NCBI GenBank assembly: GCA_963844255.1
Contig: CAWJNP010000066.1
Location: 1-64,000, forward strand
Reading direction: 5' to 3'
Source: SZAS-79 sp963844255
Lineage (GTDB): Bacteria; Pseudomonadota; Gammaproteobacteria; Burkholderiales; SG8-39
DNA length: 64,000 nt
Positions 25,638 through 33,925 of this stretch are shown in pieces (position 1 is the first letter of the stretch; every line of letters begins with the position of its first letter). The translations under genes and the position numbers were made by a program. The notes beneath the pieces were generated by a model. That model saw only the letters and a program-made list of their open reading frames with translations, was not told where the DNA came from and searched no databases.

Positions 25638-26766
25638 GCGTTTTTTCGCGAGCAGTCCGCGCGGGCTCGAGGGCCTGCTCGCAGACGAGCTGCGCGCGCT
25701 GGGGGCGGCAGACGTCGCCGTCGCGCCTGGCGGTGTCGCCTTTGCCGGGTCATGGGAGACCTGCTACGCGGCCAACTTCCATTCGCGCATTGCCTCGCGC
25801 GTGCTGTGGCGCGTTGCGGCGTTCGACTACGCGAACGAAGAGGATATCTATGCGGCCGCGCGCACCATCGACTGGGCGCGGTACTTTAAAGTAGACCAGA
25901 GCCTGCGGGTCAACCTGACGGCGATCAAGAGCCCGCTGCGCAGTCTCGAGTTTGCGACCCTGCGCATCAAGGATGCAATCTGCGACCGGTTTCGCGACGA
26001 GACCGGGCAGAGACCCGACGTCGACCGTCGAGAGCCCGATGTACGAGTGCACTGCTTTCTCGAGCATGCCAAAGGCACGCTGTATCTGGACACCTCGGGT
26101 GAGCCTTTGTTCAAGCGAGGCTGGCGGCGTGCAGCAGTCGAGGCGCCGCTGCGCGAGAACCTCGCTGCGGGAATCATCCGACTCACGGGCTGGAAGTTCG
26201 ACGAGCCGCTGTTCGATCCCATGTGTGGCGGTGGCACGCTGCTGATCGAGGCCGCGGCCATGGCACTGAACGAGCCACCGGGTGCGGGCCGCAATTTCGG
26301 TTTCGAAAATCTTCGATCCTTCGACCTCAAATCCTGGAACCGCGTGAAGGACGGCCGTCCGCCGAGAAACAAATTGCGGCCGACACTGTTCGGCAGTGAC
26401 ATCGAGCAGCGCGCGGTCGAGAGCGCCAAGAAAAACCTCATGGCGGCGGGATTCTTCGACCTGGTCAAACTGCAGCGCGCGGATGTCCTGAAGGTCGAGC
26501 CGCCCGCGCCCGCGGGCGTGATGGTCGCCAACCCGCCGTATGGGGAACGACTGTCGGACGCCGATCAAATGGCGGCCTTCTATCCGCAGCTGGGCAATGC
26601 CCTGAAGCAACGCTTTGCGGGTTGGCGCTGCCATTTCTTCACCTCCGACCTTCGGATGGCGAAGATGATCCGGCTTTCGCCCAGTCGCAGGGTGCCGCTG
26701 TTCAACGGGGCGCTTGAATGCCGACTGTTCGAATTTCTGGTGGTGGCCGGGTCGAACCGAAAGTAG
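25618..26766 (+). CDS. rlmL: THUMP-domain 23S rRNA guanine-N2-methyltransferase (RlmL N-terminal type)
   Basis: A 382-residue protein with a THUMP domain (about residues 45-160) and a class I methyltransferase (DPMCGGGTLLIEAAAMAL near 203, catalytic VANPPYGERL near 303). It corresponds to the RlmL half of the E. coli RlmKL fusion, which methylates G2445 of 23S rRNA; the RlmK half is absent, as is usual in betaproteobacteria. The start is TTG 25618 inside the hemJ end. It is convergent with arfB, with 15 nt between the stops. Confidence 0.88.
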   Translation: MSSNLSERFFASSPRGLEGLLADELRALGAADVAVAPGGVAFAGSWETCYAANFHSRIASRVLWRVAAFDYANEEDIYAAARTIDWARYFKVDQSLRVNLTAIKSPLRSLEFATLRIKDAICDRFRDETGQRPDVDRREPDVRVHCFLEHAKGTLYLDTSGEPLFKRGWRRAAVEAPLRENLAAGIIRLTGWKFDEPLFDPMCGGGTLLIEAAAMALNEPPGAGRNFGFENLRSFDLKSWNRVKDGRPPRNKLRPTLFGSDIEQRAVESAKKNLMAAGFFDLVKLQRADVLKVEPPAPAGVMVANPPYGERLSDADQMAAFYPQLGNALKQRFAGWRCHFFTSDLRMAKMIRLSPSRRVPLFNGALECRLFEFLVVAGSNRK

Positions 26767-26781
26767 GCCTGGCGGGGTCGT

Positions 26782-27192
26782 TCAGTCGACGACCTTCCCC
26801 CGAAGCACCTTGATCCGGCCGCGCAGAACCTTGCCCTCCACGCGCTTCTTCTTTGCACTGCGACTCGGTTTGGTCGGACGGCGCTTTTTCGGCACGAAGG
26901 CGGCGGCTTGCACAAGTTCGTGCAGGCGGGACAGCGCCTCGGCGCGGTTCATATCCTGGCTGCGGTGCTGCTGGGCCTTGATGACGACCACGCCTGTGCG
27001 CGTGATGCGCTGATCGGACAGTTTCAGCAGGCGTTCCTTGATGGCGCCCGGAAGCGACGAGGCGCGCACGTCGAAACGCAGATGGATCGCGTTGGAGACC
27101 TTGTTGACGTTCTGGCCTCCGGCGCCCTGCGCGCGCACGGCGCTGATCTCGACCTCGTTCTCCGGAATGACGATGTCAGCGACGTCCGGCAT
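26782..27192 (-). CDS. arfB: Ribosome rescue peptidyl-tRNA hydrolase ArfB (YaeJ)
   Basis: A 136-residue protein. The catalytic loop is VRAQGAGGQNVNKVSNAIHL, with the GGQ that hydrolyses peptidyl-tRNA. A long basic C-terminal tail (KKRRPTKPSRSAKKKRVEG) enters the mRNA channel of stalled ribosomes. It is full length for the family. A small unknown gene lies immediately upstream, 5 nt away, in the same direction, so both probably share a transcript. Confidence 0.93.
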   Translation of the reverse strand: MPDVADIVIPENEVEISAVRAQGAGGQNVNKVSNAIHLRFDVRASSLPGAIKERLLKLSDQRITRTGVVVIKAQQHRSQDMNRAEALSRLHELVQAAAFVPKKRRPTKPSRSAKKKRVEGKVLRGRIKVLRGKVVD

Positions 27193-27197
27193 GGCCC

Positions 27198-27476
27198 TTA
27201 CTTGGACTTGCTCTCCATGCCTTTCTTCAGCAGGTCTGCGACCACGGCGTTGAGGCCGCCCTCGCTGTTCTGGGCAAGCGCCTGCAGCTTCGCCACCAGC
27301 CCCTCATTCAGCTTGACGGCAAAGGGCACGAGCCCCGCCGCGCGGTCCAGTTCGCGCTGTTCGCGCCGGCTGGGTGCGGCAGGCGCGCCCTTGCCGAATT
27401 GTCCGCCGGCCCCCGCCACGCCGGCCTGCGGTTTGAGGCGCAGGCCTTTGAGTTTCTCCAGATCGGTCTTCTTCAT
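27198..27476 (-). CDS. Small conserved protein, unknown function
   Basis: A 92-residue soluble protein, MKKTDLEKLKGLRLKPQAG at the start, a Gly/Ala-rich middle, then RREQRELDRAAGLVPFAVKL and a C-terminal helix VAKLQALAQNSEGGLNAVVA. The tail (FAVKLNEGLVAKLQAL) vaguely resembles small helical regulators, but no domain is recognised. It directly precedes arfB in an operon, so a link to translation or rescue is possible but is only inference. Confidence 0.6.
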   Translation of the reverse strand: MKKTDLEKLKGLRLKPQAGVAGAGGQFGKGAPAAPSRREQRELDRAAGLVPFAVKLNEGLVAKLQALAQNSEGGLNAVVADLLKKGMESKSK

Positions 27477-27576
27477 TCCAGTTTCCCCTTGAATTCAAAA
27501 CATTCGATAACGCAGAATGGCTCCCAGAGCGGTCTCCAGGGCAATTCGAATAATATTTTTTTAATATCTACAAACG

Positions 27577-27602
27577 ACGAGAGACGCCTGCGCGCCTCTC
27601 GT
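27577..27602 (-). terminator. Hairpin downstream of pilU, possible terminator
   Basis: ACGAGAG (27577-27583) pairs with CTCTCGT (27596-27602), extended by CGC/GCG after one mismatch, about 22 nt past the pilU stop. On the minus strand only a weak T-rich stretch follows after several bases, so termination efficiency is doubtful. Confidence 0.45.
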
Positions 27603-27624
27603 GACACAACCCGTCCAATCCGCC

Positions 27625-28770
27625 TCAGACGATATCCAGGTGGGCGATTCCCTCATTGAGATCGCGGCTCTTCGAGCCCTTGCCGTTCAGCTTGATGTTC
27701 AGGCGCACTTCGTTGGTCGAGTCGGCGAAGCGCAGCGCGTCCTCGTAGCTGATCCGGTCCGGCCTCGTACAGATCGAACAGCGCCTGGTCGAAGGTCTGC
27801 ATGCCGAGCTCCCGCGACTTCTTCATGATCTCCTTGATGCCGGTGCATTTCGCCCTTGAAGATCAGGTCGGAAATCAGCGGCGAGTTGAGCAGCACCTCG
27901 ACCGCCGCGGCGCGGCCCTTGCCTTCCTTCAAGCGGGATCAGGCGCTGCGACACGACCGCCTTGAGGTTCAGCGACAGGTCCATCAGCAACTGGTGGCGA
28001 CGCTCTTCGGGGAAGAAGTTGATGATCCGGTCCAGCGCCTGGTTGGAGTTGTTGGCGTGCAGCGTGCCCAGGGCCAGGTGGCCGGTTTCGGCGAACGCGA
28101 TCGCGTGCTCCATGATCTCGCGCTCGCGGATCTCGCCGATCAGGATCACGTCCGGCGCCTGGCGCAGGGTGTTCTTCAGCGCGGCCTCCCAGGAGTCGGT
28201 GTCGACGCCGACCTCGCGCTGCGTGATCAGGCAGTTGCGGTGCGGGTGCACGTATTCGACCGGGTCTTCGATGGTGATGATGTGGCCGTAGCGTGTTCTC
28301 GTTGCGGTAGCCGATCATCGCCGCCAGCGAGGTCGACTTGCCCGAACCGGTGCCGCCGACAAACAGCACCAGGCCGCGCTTGGTCATGACCACGTCCTTC
28401 AGCACCGGCGGCAGCTTGAGGTCGTCGAATTCGGGAATCGGACGTGGTGATGGTGCGCAGCACCATGCCGACCTGCTGCCATGCTGCATGAAGGCATTGA
28501 CGCGGAAGCGGCCGATGCCGGCGGGGCTGATCGCGAAGTTGCATTCCTTGGTCGCCTCGAACTCGGCCGCCTGCTTGTCGTTCATGATCGCGCGCGCCAG
28601 CATCGCGCGTGTGCTGCGACGTCAGCGGCTGCTGCGACACCGGCGTCATCTTGCCGTCGACCTTCATCGCCGGCGGGAAAGCCGGCCGTGATGAACAGGT
28701 CGGAGCCCTTCTTCGCGAGCATCGCGCGCAGAAGATCGTAGATGAATTTTGTTGCCTGTTCGCGTTCCAT
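27625..28770 (-). CDS. pilU: Type IV pilus retraction ATPase PilU (several single-base insertions in this sequence)
   Basis: The coding content is PilU from MEREQATKFIYDLLRAML to a TGA at 27625-27627. Walker A is VGGTGSGKSTSLAAM, the Asp box ITIEDPVEY-like, Walker B DVILIGEIREREIM and the His box TGHLALGTLHANNSNQAL. The frame breaks at about eight sites. Seven are simple extra bases at wobble positions (27757-27760, 27839-27842, 27930-27933, 28291-28294, 28439-28442, 28607-28610, 28674-28677). One near 28478-28486 is more complex (two extra bases or one missing). Between breaks the protein is conserved without stops, so I read it as intact. ATG 28770 has a GGAGG ribosome site that also contains the pilT stop. 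PilU is an accessory retraction motor that works with PilT. Confidence 0.88.
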
Positions 28771-28780
28771 GAGCTGCCTC

Positions 28781-29828
28781 CTAGCCTCGCGAAATTGTCT
28801 TTGTTCGCCGCCTTGCTGCGCGCCTCGGCCATCGAGACCACGTTGCGCTTGACCAGGTCCGGTCAGGTTCTGGTCCAGCGTCTGCATGCCGAGCTGCGCG
28901 CCGGTCTGGATCGCCGAGTACATCTGCGCGATCTTGTTTTCGCGGATCAGGTTGCGGATCGCGGGCGTGCCGATCATGATCTCGTGCGCCGCGACGCGGC
29001 CGGTGCCGTCCTTGGTCTTGCAGCAGGGTCTGCGAAATGACCGCGCGCAGCGAGTCCGAGATCATCGCGCGGATCATGTCCTTTTCCGCCGCCGGGAACA
29101 CGTCGATGATCCGGTCGATGGTCTTGGCCGCCGAAGAGGTGTGCAGCGTGCCGAACACCAGGTGGCCGGTTTCCGCGCCGGACAGCGCCAGGCGGATGGT
29201 TTCCAGGTCGCGCATCTCGCCGACCAGGATTACGTCCGGGTCCTCGCGCAGCGCGCAGCGCAGCGCGTTGGAGAACGACAGCGTGTGCGGCCCGACCTCG
29301 CGCTGGTTGATCAGGCATTTCTTGGATTCGTGCACGAACTCGATCGGGTCCTCGATCGTGAGGATGTGGCCTTCCTCGGTCTCGTTCTTGTGGTTCACCA
29401 TCGCCGCCAGCGTGGTCGACTTGCCCGAACCCGTCGGGCCGGTGACCAGCACCACGCCGCGCGGATAGTCGGCAATGTCCTTGAACGACTTCGGCGCCTT
29501 GAGGTCCTCCAGCGACAGTATCTTGGAGGGAATGGTCCGCATCACCGCAGCCGCGCCGCGCTGCTGCACGAAGGCATTGACGCGGAAGCGCGCCAGGTTC
29601 GGGATCGCGAACGAGAAGTCGCACTCGAGGTTTTCCTCGTAGAACTTGCGCTGCCCGTCGTTCATGATGTCGTAGATCATGCCGTGCACGTCCTTGTGCT
29701 CCATCGCCGGCAGGTTGATGCGCTTGACGTCGCCGTGCACGCGGATCATCGGCGGCAACGCCGGAGGACAGGTGCAGGTCGGAGGCCTTGTTCTTGACGA
29801 CGAAGGCGAGCAGTTCAGTCAGATCCAT
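28781..29828 (-). CDS. pilT: Type IV pilus retraction ATPase PilT (single-base insertions in this sequence)
   Basis: The protein starts MDLTELLAFVVKNKASDLHL and carries Walker A VTGPTGSGKSTTLAAM, ILTIEDPIEFVHESK, Walker B DVILVGEMRDLETI, the His box TGHLVFGTLHTSSAAKTIDR and the PilT-specific AIRNLI motif within MIGTPAIRNLIRENKI. The frame shifts at 29759-29762, 29020-29023, 28860-28863 and 28787-28790, each explained by one extra base at a wobble position. After removing them the protein runs to TAG at 28781-28783, ending NFAG. It powers pilus retraction (twitching, DNA uptake). Its ribosome site lies inside a palindrome (29833-29847). It is divergent from yggS. Confidence 0.9.
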
Positions 29829-29832
29829 TACA

Positions 29833-29847
29833 ATTCCCCCGGGGAAT
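29833..29847 (-). promoter_or_regulatory. Palindrome covering the pilT ribosome binding site
   Basis: ATTCCCC-C-GGGGAAT is a perfect 7-bp inverted repeat with a 1-nt centre. On the pilT transcript the G-run that serves as ribosome site (complement of about 29834-29840) starts 5 nt before ATG 29828, so a local hairpin would compete with initiation. As DNA it could also be a protein site. Confidence 0.4.
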
Positions 29848-29911
29848 GGTGGGGCGTCCGAACCCTGGGAAAAAGGTCGCGAACGCGGGCGGAAGATGCG
29901 GGTGAAAAATT

Positions 29912-30643
29912 ATGGCGGTAATCAATGATAACTTGCAAGCTGTCGCAGCGCGCATCCGGCGTGCGGCCGAGGCTGCCGGGCGCGATCCTGGCGGCGTGAA
30001 TCTGCTCGCGGTGAGCAAGACCCAGCCGCCGGCCGCCCTGATCGAGGCATTTTCGGCCGGACAGCGCCGTTTCGGCGAAAACTACGTCCAGGAGGCGCTC
30101 GACAAGCAGGTGGCGCTCGGCAGGGAGATCGGTGCGGAACGCGCCCGGGAAATCGAGTGGCACCTGATCGGACCGCTCCAGAGCAACAAGACACGTGTCG
30201 TTGCCGGCGCGTTCGACTGGGTGCACACGGTCGATCGCCTGAAGATCGCGCGGCGACTGTCCGAGAACCGCGCCGAGCAGCCCACCACAGTGGCACCGCT
30301 CAATGTATTGATCCAGGTGAACGTTTCCGGCGAATCCACCAAGAGCGGCGCACGGCCTGCAGATGTTTCCGCGCTGGCCCGCGAAATCGCCGGGATGCCG
30401 CATCTGCGCCTGCGCGGACTCATGGCAATTCCCGAACCCACCGACGATACACAAGTGCAGCGCGCGCGGTTTCGCGCAGTGCGTGAGCTCTTCGAACACC
30501 TGAACGAAGACGGCCTGACGCTCGATACGCTGTCAATGGGCATGTCGCAGGATCTCGAGTCGGCGGTCGCGGAGGGCGCAACGATGGTGCGTATCGGGAC
30601 GGCAATTTTCGGCGAGCGCGCGAGCGTCAGGGCGGCGGCATGA
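29912..30643 (+). CDS. yggS: Pyridoxal-phosphate homeostasis protein (YggS/PLPBP)
   Basis: A 243-residue single-domain PLP-binding protein. LLAVSKTQP carries the PLP Lys (about residue 37), and FGENYVQEAL, EWHLIGPLQSNK, VLIQVNVSGESTKSG and LSMGMSQDLESAV match the family in order. It keeps cellular PLP balanced and has no known catalytic activity. It is divergent from pilT and followed by proC after 22 nt, a conserved order in proteobacteria. Confidence 0.93.
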   Translation: MAVINDNLQAVAARIRRAAEAAGRDPGGVNLLAVSKTQPPAALIEAFSAGQRRFGENYVQEALDKQVALGREIGAERAREIEWHLIGPLQSNKTRVVAGAFDWVHTVDRLKIARRLSENRAEQPTTVAPLNVLIQVNVSGESTKSGARPADVSALAREIAGMPHLRLRGLMAIPEPTDDTQVQRARFRAVRELFEHLNEDGLTLDTLSMGMSQDLESAVAEGATMVRIGTAIFGERASVRAAA

Positions 30644-30665
30644 AGATCGCACAGAAGGAGGGCGC

Positions 30666-31481
30666 GTGAAGATTGCTTTTGTGGGTGGCGGCAACATGGC
30701 CGGGGCGCTGATCGGCGGCTTGCTCGCAAAAGGGTATGCGGCCAACGCGTTTTCCGTGGTCGAAGTCATTCCCGAGGCGCGTGAAAGACTGGTTGCACGT
30801 TTCAAGGTGCATGTAAGCGCGGCGCCCGACGAGTCGACCTTCGCGGCCGACACGCTGGTACTCGCCGTGAAACCGCAGGACATGCGCGCGGCGGTCGCCC
30901 CGCTATCGGGCAGGCTGCGGCGCCAGCTGGTGATCAGCATCGCCGCAGGCATCCGGCTGGAGGACCTCTCGCGCTGGCTGGATGGCTACGCCAGGCTGGT
31001 GCGCGTCATGCCGAACACGCCGGCGCTGGTGGGTGCCGGGATCGCGGGACTGTATGCGCGACCGGAAGTCAGTCCCGAGGAGCGCACGCGCGCGGAGGCC
31101 GTGCTTGCCGCCGTCGGAAAAGCCGTATGGGTGGGCGACGAGGCGCTGATCGATCCGGTCACCGCAGTCTCGGGCAGCGGTCCTGCGTATGTGTTCTATT
31201 TCATCGAAGCGCTTGAGCGTTCGGGCATCGAACTGGGCCTGGCGCCCGAAACGGCACGCACCCTGGCGATCCAGACTTTCGTCGGTGCGGCGCGGCTTGC
31301 CGCAGAAAGCACCGAGTCGCCATCGGTGCTGCGCGAGCGCGTGACCTCCAAAGGCGGAACGACCGAGGCCGCGCTCAAGGTGTTTGCGGCCGAAGACATC
31401 GCCGGCCGCATCGGTCGTGCGCTCAAGGCAGCCAGCGACCGCGGTGCCGAACTCGGGCAGTTGCTGGGCAAGGACGGTTAG
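30666..31481 (+). CDS. proC: Pyrroline-5-carboxylate reductase
   Basis: A 271-residue enzyme for the last step of proline synthesis. The N-terminal dinucleotide fold is KIAFVGGGNMAGALIGGLL. VLAVKPQDM and RVMPNTPALVGAG follow, then the C-terminal signature TAVSGSGPAYVFYFIEALE and the tail motif LRERVTSKGGTTEAALKVF. The start is GTG 30666, with an AGAAGGAGGGC ribosome region upstream (30652-30663). Confidence 0.95.
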   Translation: MKIAFVGGGNMAGALIGGLLAKGYAANAFSVVEVIPEARERLVARFKVHVSAAPDESTFAADTLVLAVKPQDMRAAVAPLSGRLRRQLVISIAAGIRLEDLSRWLDGYARLVRVMPNTPALVGAGIAGLYARPEVSPEERTRAEAVLAAVGKAVWVGDEALIDPVTAVSGSGPAYVFYFIEALERSGIELGLAPETARTLAIQTFVGAARLAAESTESPSVLRERVTSKGGTTEAALKVFAAEDIAGRIGRALKAASDRGAELGQLLGKDG

Positions 31482-31485
31482 AGGG

Positions 31486-32058
31486 ATGCTTGCGCAGATC
31501 CTCGAGTTCCTGATCGACACGGTCAGCAGCTTCCTGGTTTTTCTCCTGCTTGCGCGGTTCCATTTCCAGTGGCTGCGGATATCGTTCCGCAACCAGGTCG
31601 GAGCGTTCGTCATCGCGCTGACCAACTGGGTGGTGCTGCCGGCGAGACGCGTGCTTCCGGGATTGGCTGGTCTGGACCTGCCGACCCTGTTGATCGCGTG
31701 GATCGTGCAGGCCGCCACGCTGGCCGTGGTTCACGTGTTGCGTGGCTATGGATTCGGAGGGTCACCGGGAACGGCGGCGGCAATCTTCTCCGGCCTCGCG
31801 CTGTTCGACTTGCTGCGCTACAGCCTGTACCTGCTGATTTTTGCGCTGATCATGCAGGCGGTGCTTTCCTGGACCAATCCGGAGTCGCCGTTCGGCTCGA
31901 TGTTCGACGCGATGGTGCGGCCGTTCCTGCGGCCGATCCGCCGCTATGTGCCGCCGGTGGCGAACATCGACCTGTCCCCGCTGGTGCTGATCGTGCTGCT
32001 CCAGGTGCTGCTGATCCCGCTCGCGTACGGTCGCGCGCAATTCGCGGGGCTGTTCTGA
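31486..32058 (+). CDS. yggT: YggT-family membrane protein
   Basis: A 190-residue protein with two YggT repeats, each with paired hydrophobic helices: LIDTVSSFLVFLLLARFHFQ and YSLYLLIFALIMQAVLSW. Each repeat carries the loop motif followed by P-x-R-P (NWVVLPARRVLPG and MVRPFLRPIRRYVP). The role is unsettled; homologues affect osmotic stress tolerance and, in other bacteria, cell division or photosystem assembly. It follows proC by 4 nt and overlaps the DUF167 frame. Confidence 0.88.
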   Translation: MLAQILEFLIDTVSSFLVFLLLARFHFQWLRISFRNQVGAFVIALTNWVVLPARRVLPGLAGLDLPTLLIAWIVQAATLAVVHVLRGYGFGGSPGTAAAIFSGLALFDLLRYSLYLLIFALIMQAVLSWTNPESPFGSMFDAMVRPFLRPIRRYVPPVANIDLSPLVLIVLLQVLLIPLAYGRAQFAGLF

Positions 32059-32348
32059 GCCCTCCGGCCTGGCACAGCCTGCAGGGAGGGCGGCTCGTGC
32101 TCCAGGTGCATGTGCAGCCGGGCGCATGGCGCACCGAAGTTGCCGGTCTGCATGGTGACTGCCTGAAGATCCGCCTGTCTGCCCGGGCAGTCGAGGGCGA
32201 GGCCAATGCCTGCCTGATCGAGTTTCTCGCCGCCAGCCTGGGTGTGGCCAAGCGTGCGGTGTCCATCGAAGCTGGCGAAACTTCGCGACGCAAGCGCGTT
32301 TCGGTGCAGTCGCCGGCGCGCGGCGTGGAGGCATTGTGGAGCGAATGA
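32055..32348 (+). CDS. DUF167 family protein (YggU-like)
   Basis: About 97 residues matching DUF167: LVLQVHVQPGAWRTEVAGLH, LKIRLSARAVEGEANACLIE, FLAASLGVAKRAVSIEAGET. The start is uncertain. The family length and coupling to yggT point to a CTG at 32055 that overlaps the yggT TGA. The nearest standard start is GTG 32097, with GGGAGGG at 32084-32090, which would trim the first 14 residues. The function is unknown. The yggT-DUF167 pair is conserved. The stop overlaps the next gene's 5' end. Confidence 0.8.
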   Translation: MSPPAWHSLQGGRLVLQVHVQPGAWRTEVAGLHGDCLKIRLSARAVEGEANACLIEFLAASLGVAKRAVSIEAGETSRRKRVSVQSPARGVEALWSE

Positions 32349-33925
32349 ATCCCGCTGCCGCCGTTCCCGGCGGGTATCCCGCGGTCGAGCCCGGCACCAT
32401 CGGTGCGTGTCCGGTTGCGCCGGATGCCCTGCAGGGGATCAGGCGCCAGCAGACCAATCCTTCGCGCTGGAACGGCGGGAACTGGGACGCGTTTGCCGCA
32501 GCATTGCGCGCGCGTGGCGTCGAACTCGCGGAGTCCGTGTCAGCGCGCGGCTCTTACGCGACCGATGCCGGCGGCACCGCCTATGGCCTGCCTCACGGCG
32601 TGGTGATCGCGCGCAGCGCCACGCAGATCGCGAGCCTTCTTGAGGAGGCGCAGCGCCATCGCGTGCCGGTCACGGTGCGCGGCGGAGGCCTGACAACCGA
32701 GGGCGAATCGGTCGCCTTTGGCGGCGTGCTGCTCGACATGACCGGCATGAGCCGCGTGCTCCACATCGATGCGCAGGCGCTGACGGTGCGCACCCAGGCC
32801 GGGATCTTCTGGCACGGACTGACCGAGGAACTGCGCCGCGAGAATCTGGACTATCTGTCGGCGCCGCTCAACCTGACCTCTTCGGTCGGCGGCACGCTCG
32901 GGGTCGGCGGAATCGACGTGAATTCGCCGCGCCTGGGGTGCAGCGCCGACCAGGCGCTCTCCCTGCAGGTCGTGACGCCGACCGGCCGGATCGTCGAGTG
33001 CTCCGATACCGAGAACGCGGCGCTCTTTCGTCGCGTGATCCTCGGATACGGGCAGTTCGGCGTGATCACCGAGGCCACGCTGAAAGTGCGCCCCTATACG
33101 CCGCTGCGCATGCACTACTACTACTACTCGTCACTGCGCACGGCGATCGAAGATCTGCAGATGATCGACCGCAACGACGCAAGCGATTACTCCGGCATCC
33201 TGACGATCCTCGACTGCGCGGTGAATCTGCTCGTGGCGTTCGATTCGGACGCGCGCGAGGCTGAATTCCGCAGGAACTGGGAATCGCGCCTGCGCGGACA
33301 CGGCGAACTCAGCTTCGGCCTGTGCATGCTCGGACGCTATGCGCTGCGTCCCTGGAAACTCGGCGAAGCCTGGTTCCTGCTGCAAAGAAAACGCGAGCTT
33401 TTCCCCGAACTCCAGCGCTCGGAATACATGCGCGACGGCGCGATGCTCGACCGGACCGTGGTGTTCTCGCGTGCGGTATGGAAATTCTGGGGCGGGCGGC
33501 AGATGGTGATCCCCGACCTGGCAACGTCGGCAGAAAAATTCGTCGAAGCCGTCGAGCGCGGCAATGCGGTGTGCCGCCGTTATTTTCCGCATTACACGCT
33601 GTACTGCGTCGGCATCAAGCTGCGCCCGGAGCATCGCGAGCACTACGAGATGTCGTGCATTCCGCCGGACGCCGAGGGGTGGGCCTACGGCTGCGAGTTC
33701 GAACCCATGACCAACGGAAGGGATTACAGCCGCGACCACCTGCAGTCTTTCAAGAACGCGATTTACGACATCGGCGTCGATCTCGGCGCAAGCTACTACC
33801 GATTCGGCGGCATGATGAAGGGCTACATCCGGCGGGTGTTCGGTGATGCGCTCGTCGACCGGCACCTCGAAATGAAGCGCGAGGCGGATCCCGCGATGAT
33901 CCTCAACCGGGACGTCATTTTTTGA
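32336..33925 (+). CDS. FAD-binding (PCMH-type) oxidoreductase
   Basis: A 529-residue flavoprotein. The PCMH FAD-binding domain covers about residues 60-260 (GVVIARSATQIASLLEEAQR, VPVTVRGGGLTTEGESVAFG, LTSSVGGTLGVGGID, GQFGVITEATLKVRP). The C-terminal substrate domain resembles the cytokinin-oxidase/GlcD-like class only in outline (a YYYYSSLRTAIEDL stretch, late RFGGMMKGYIRRVFGD). No signal peptide is seen. I chose GTG 32336, which has GGAGG at 32325-32329; ATG 32345 is possible. The start overlaps the DUF167 stop. The stop overlaps the next gene's TTG, and a ferredoxin-like protein and a GGR-like flavoprotein follow, so it probably works as part of an electron-transfer complex. The substrate is unknown. 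Confidence 0.75.
   Translation: MERMNPAAAVPGGYPAVEPGTIGACPVAPDALQGIRRQQTNPSRWNGGNWDAFAAALRARGVELAESVSARGSYATDAGGTAYGLPHGVVIARSATQIASLLEEAQRHRVPVTVRGGGLTTEGESVAFGGVLLDMTGMSRVLHIDAQALTVRTQAGIFWHGLTEELRRENLDYLSAPLNLTSSVGGTLGVGGIDVNSPRLGCSADQALSLQVVTPTGRIVECSDTENAALFRRVILGYGQFGVITEATLKVRPYTPLRMHYYYYSSLRTAIEDLQMIDRNDASDYSGILTILDCAVNLLVAFDSDAREAEFRRNWESRLRGHGELSFGLCMLGRYALRPWKLGEAWFLLQRKRELFPELQRSEYMRDGAMLDRTVVFSRAVWKFWGGRQMVIPDLATSAEKFVEAVERGNAVCRRYFPHYTLYCVGIKLRPEHREHYEMSCIPPDAEGWAYGCEFEPMTNGRDYSRDHLQSFKNAIYDIGVDLGASYYRFGGMMKGYIRRVFGDALVDRHLEMKREADPAMILNRDVIF

Noticed and set aside
27625..29828. Programmed +1 frameshifting in pilT/pilU
   Set aside because: A dozen shifts with no shared slippery sequence or stop codon cannot be programmed; the shared feature is a doubled synonymous base, which fits an assembly cause.
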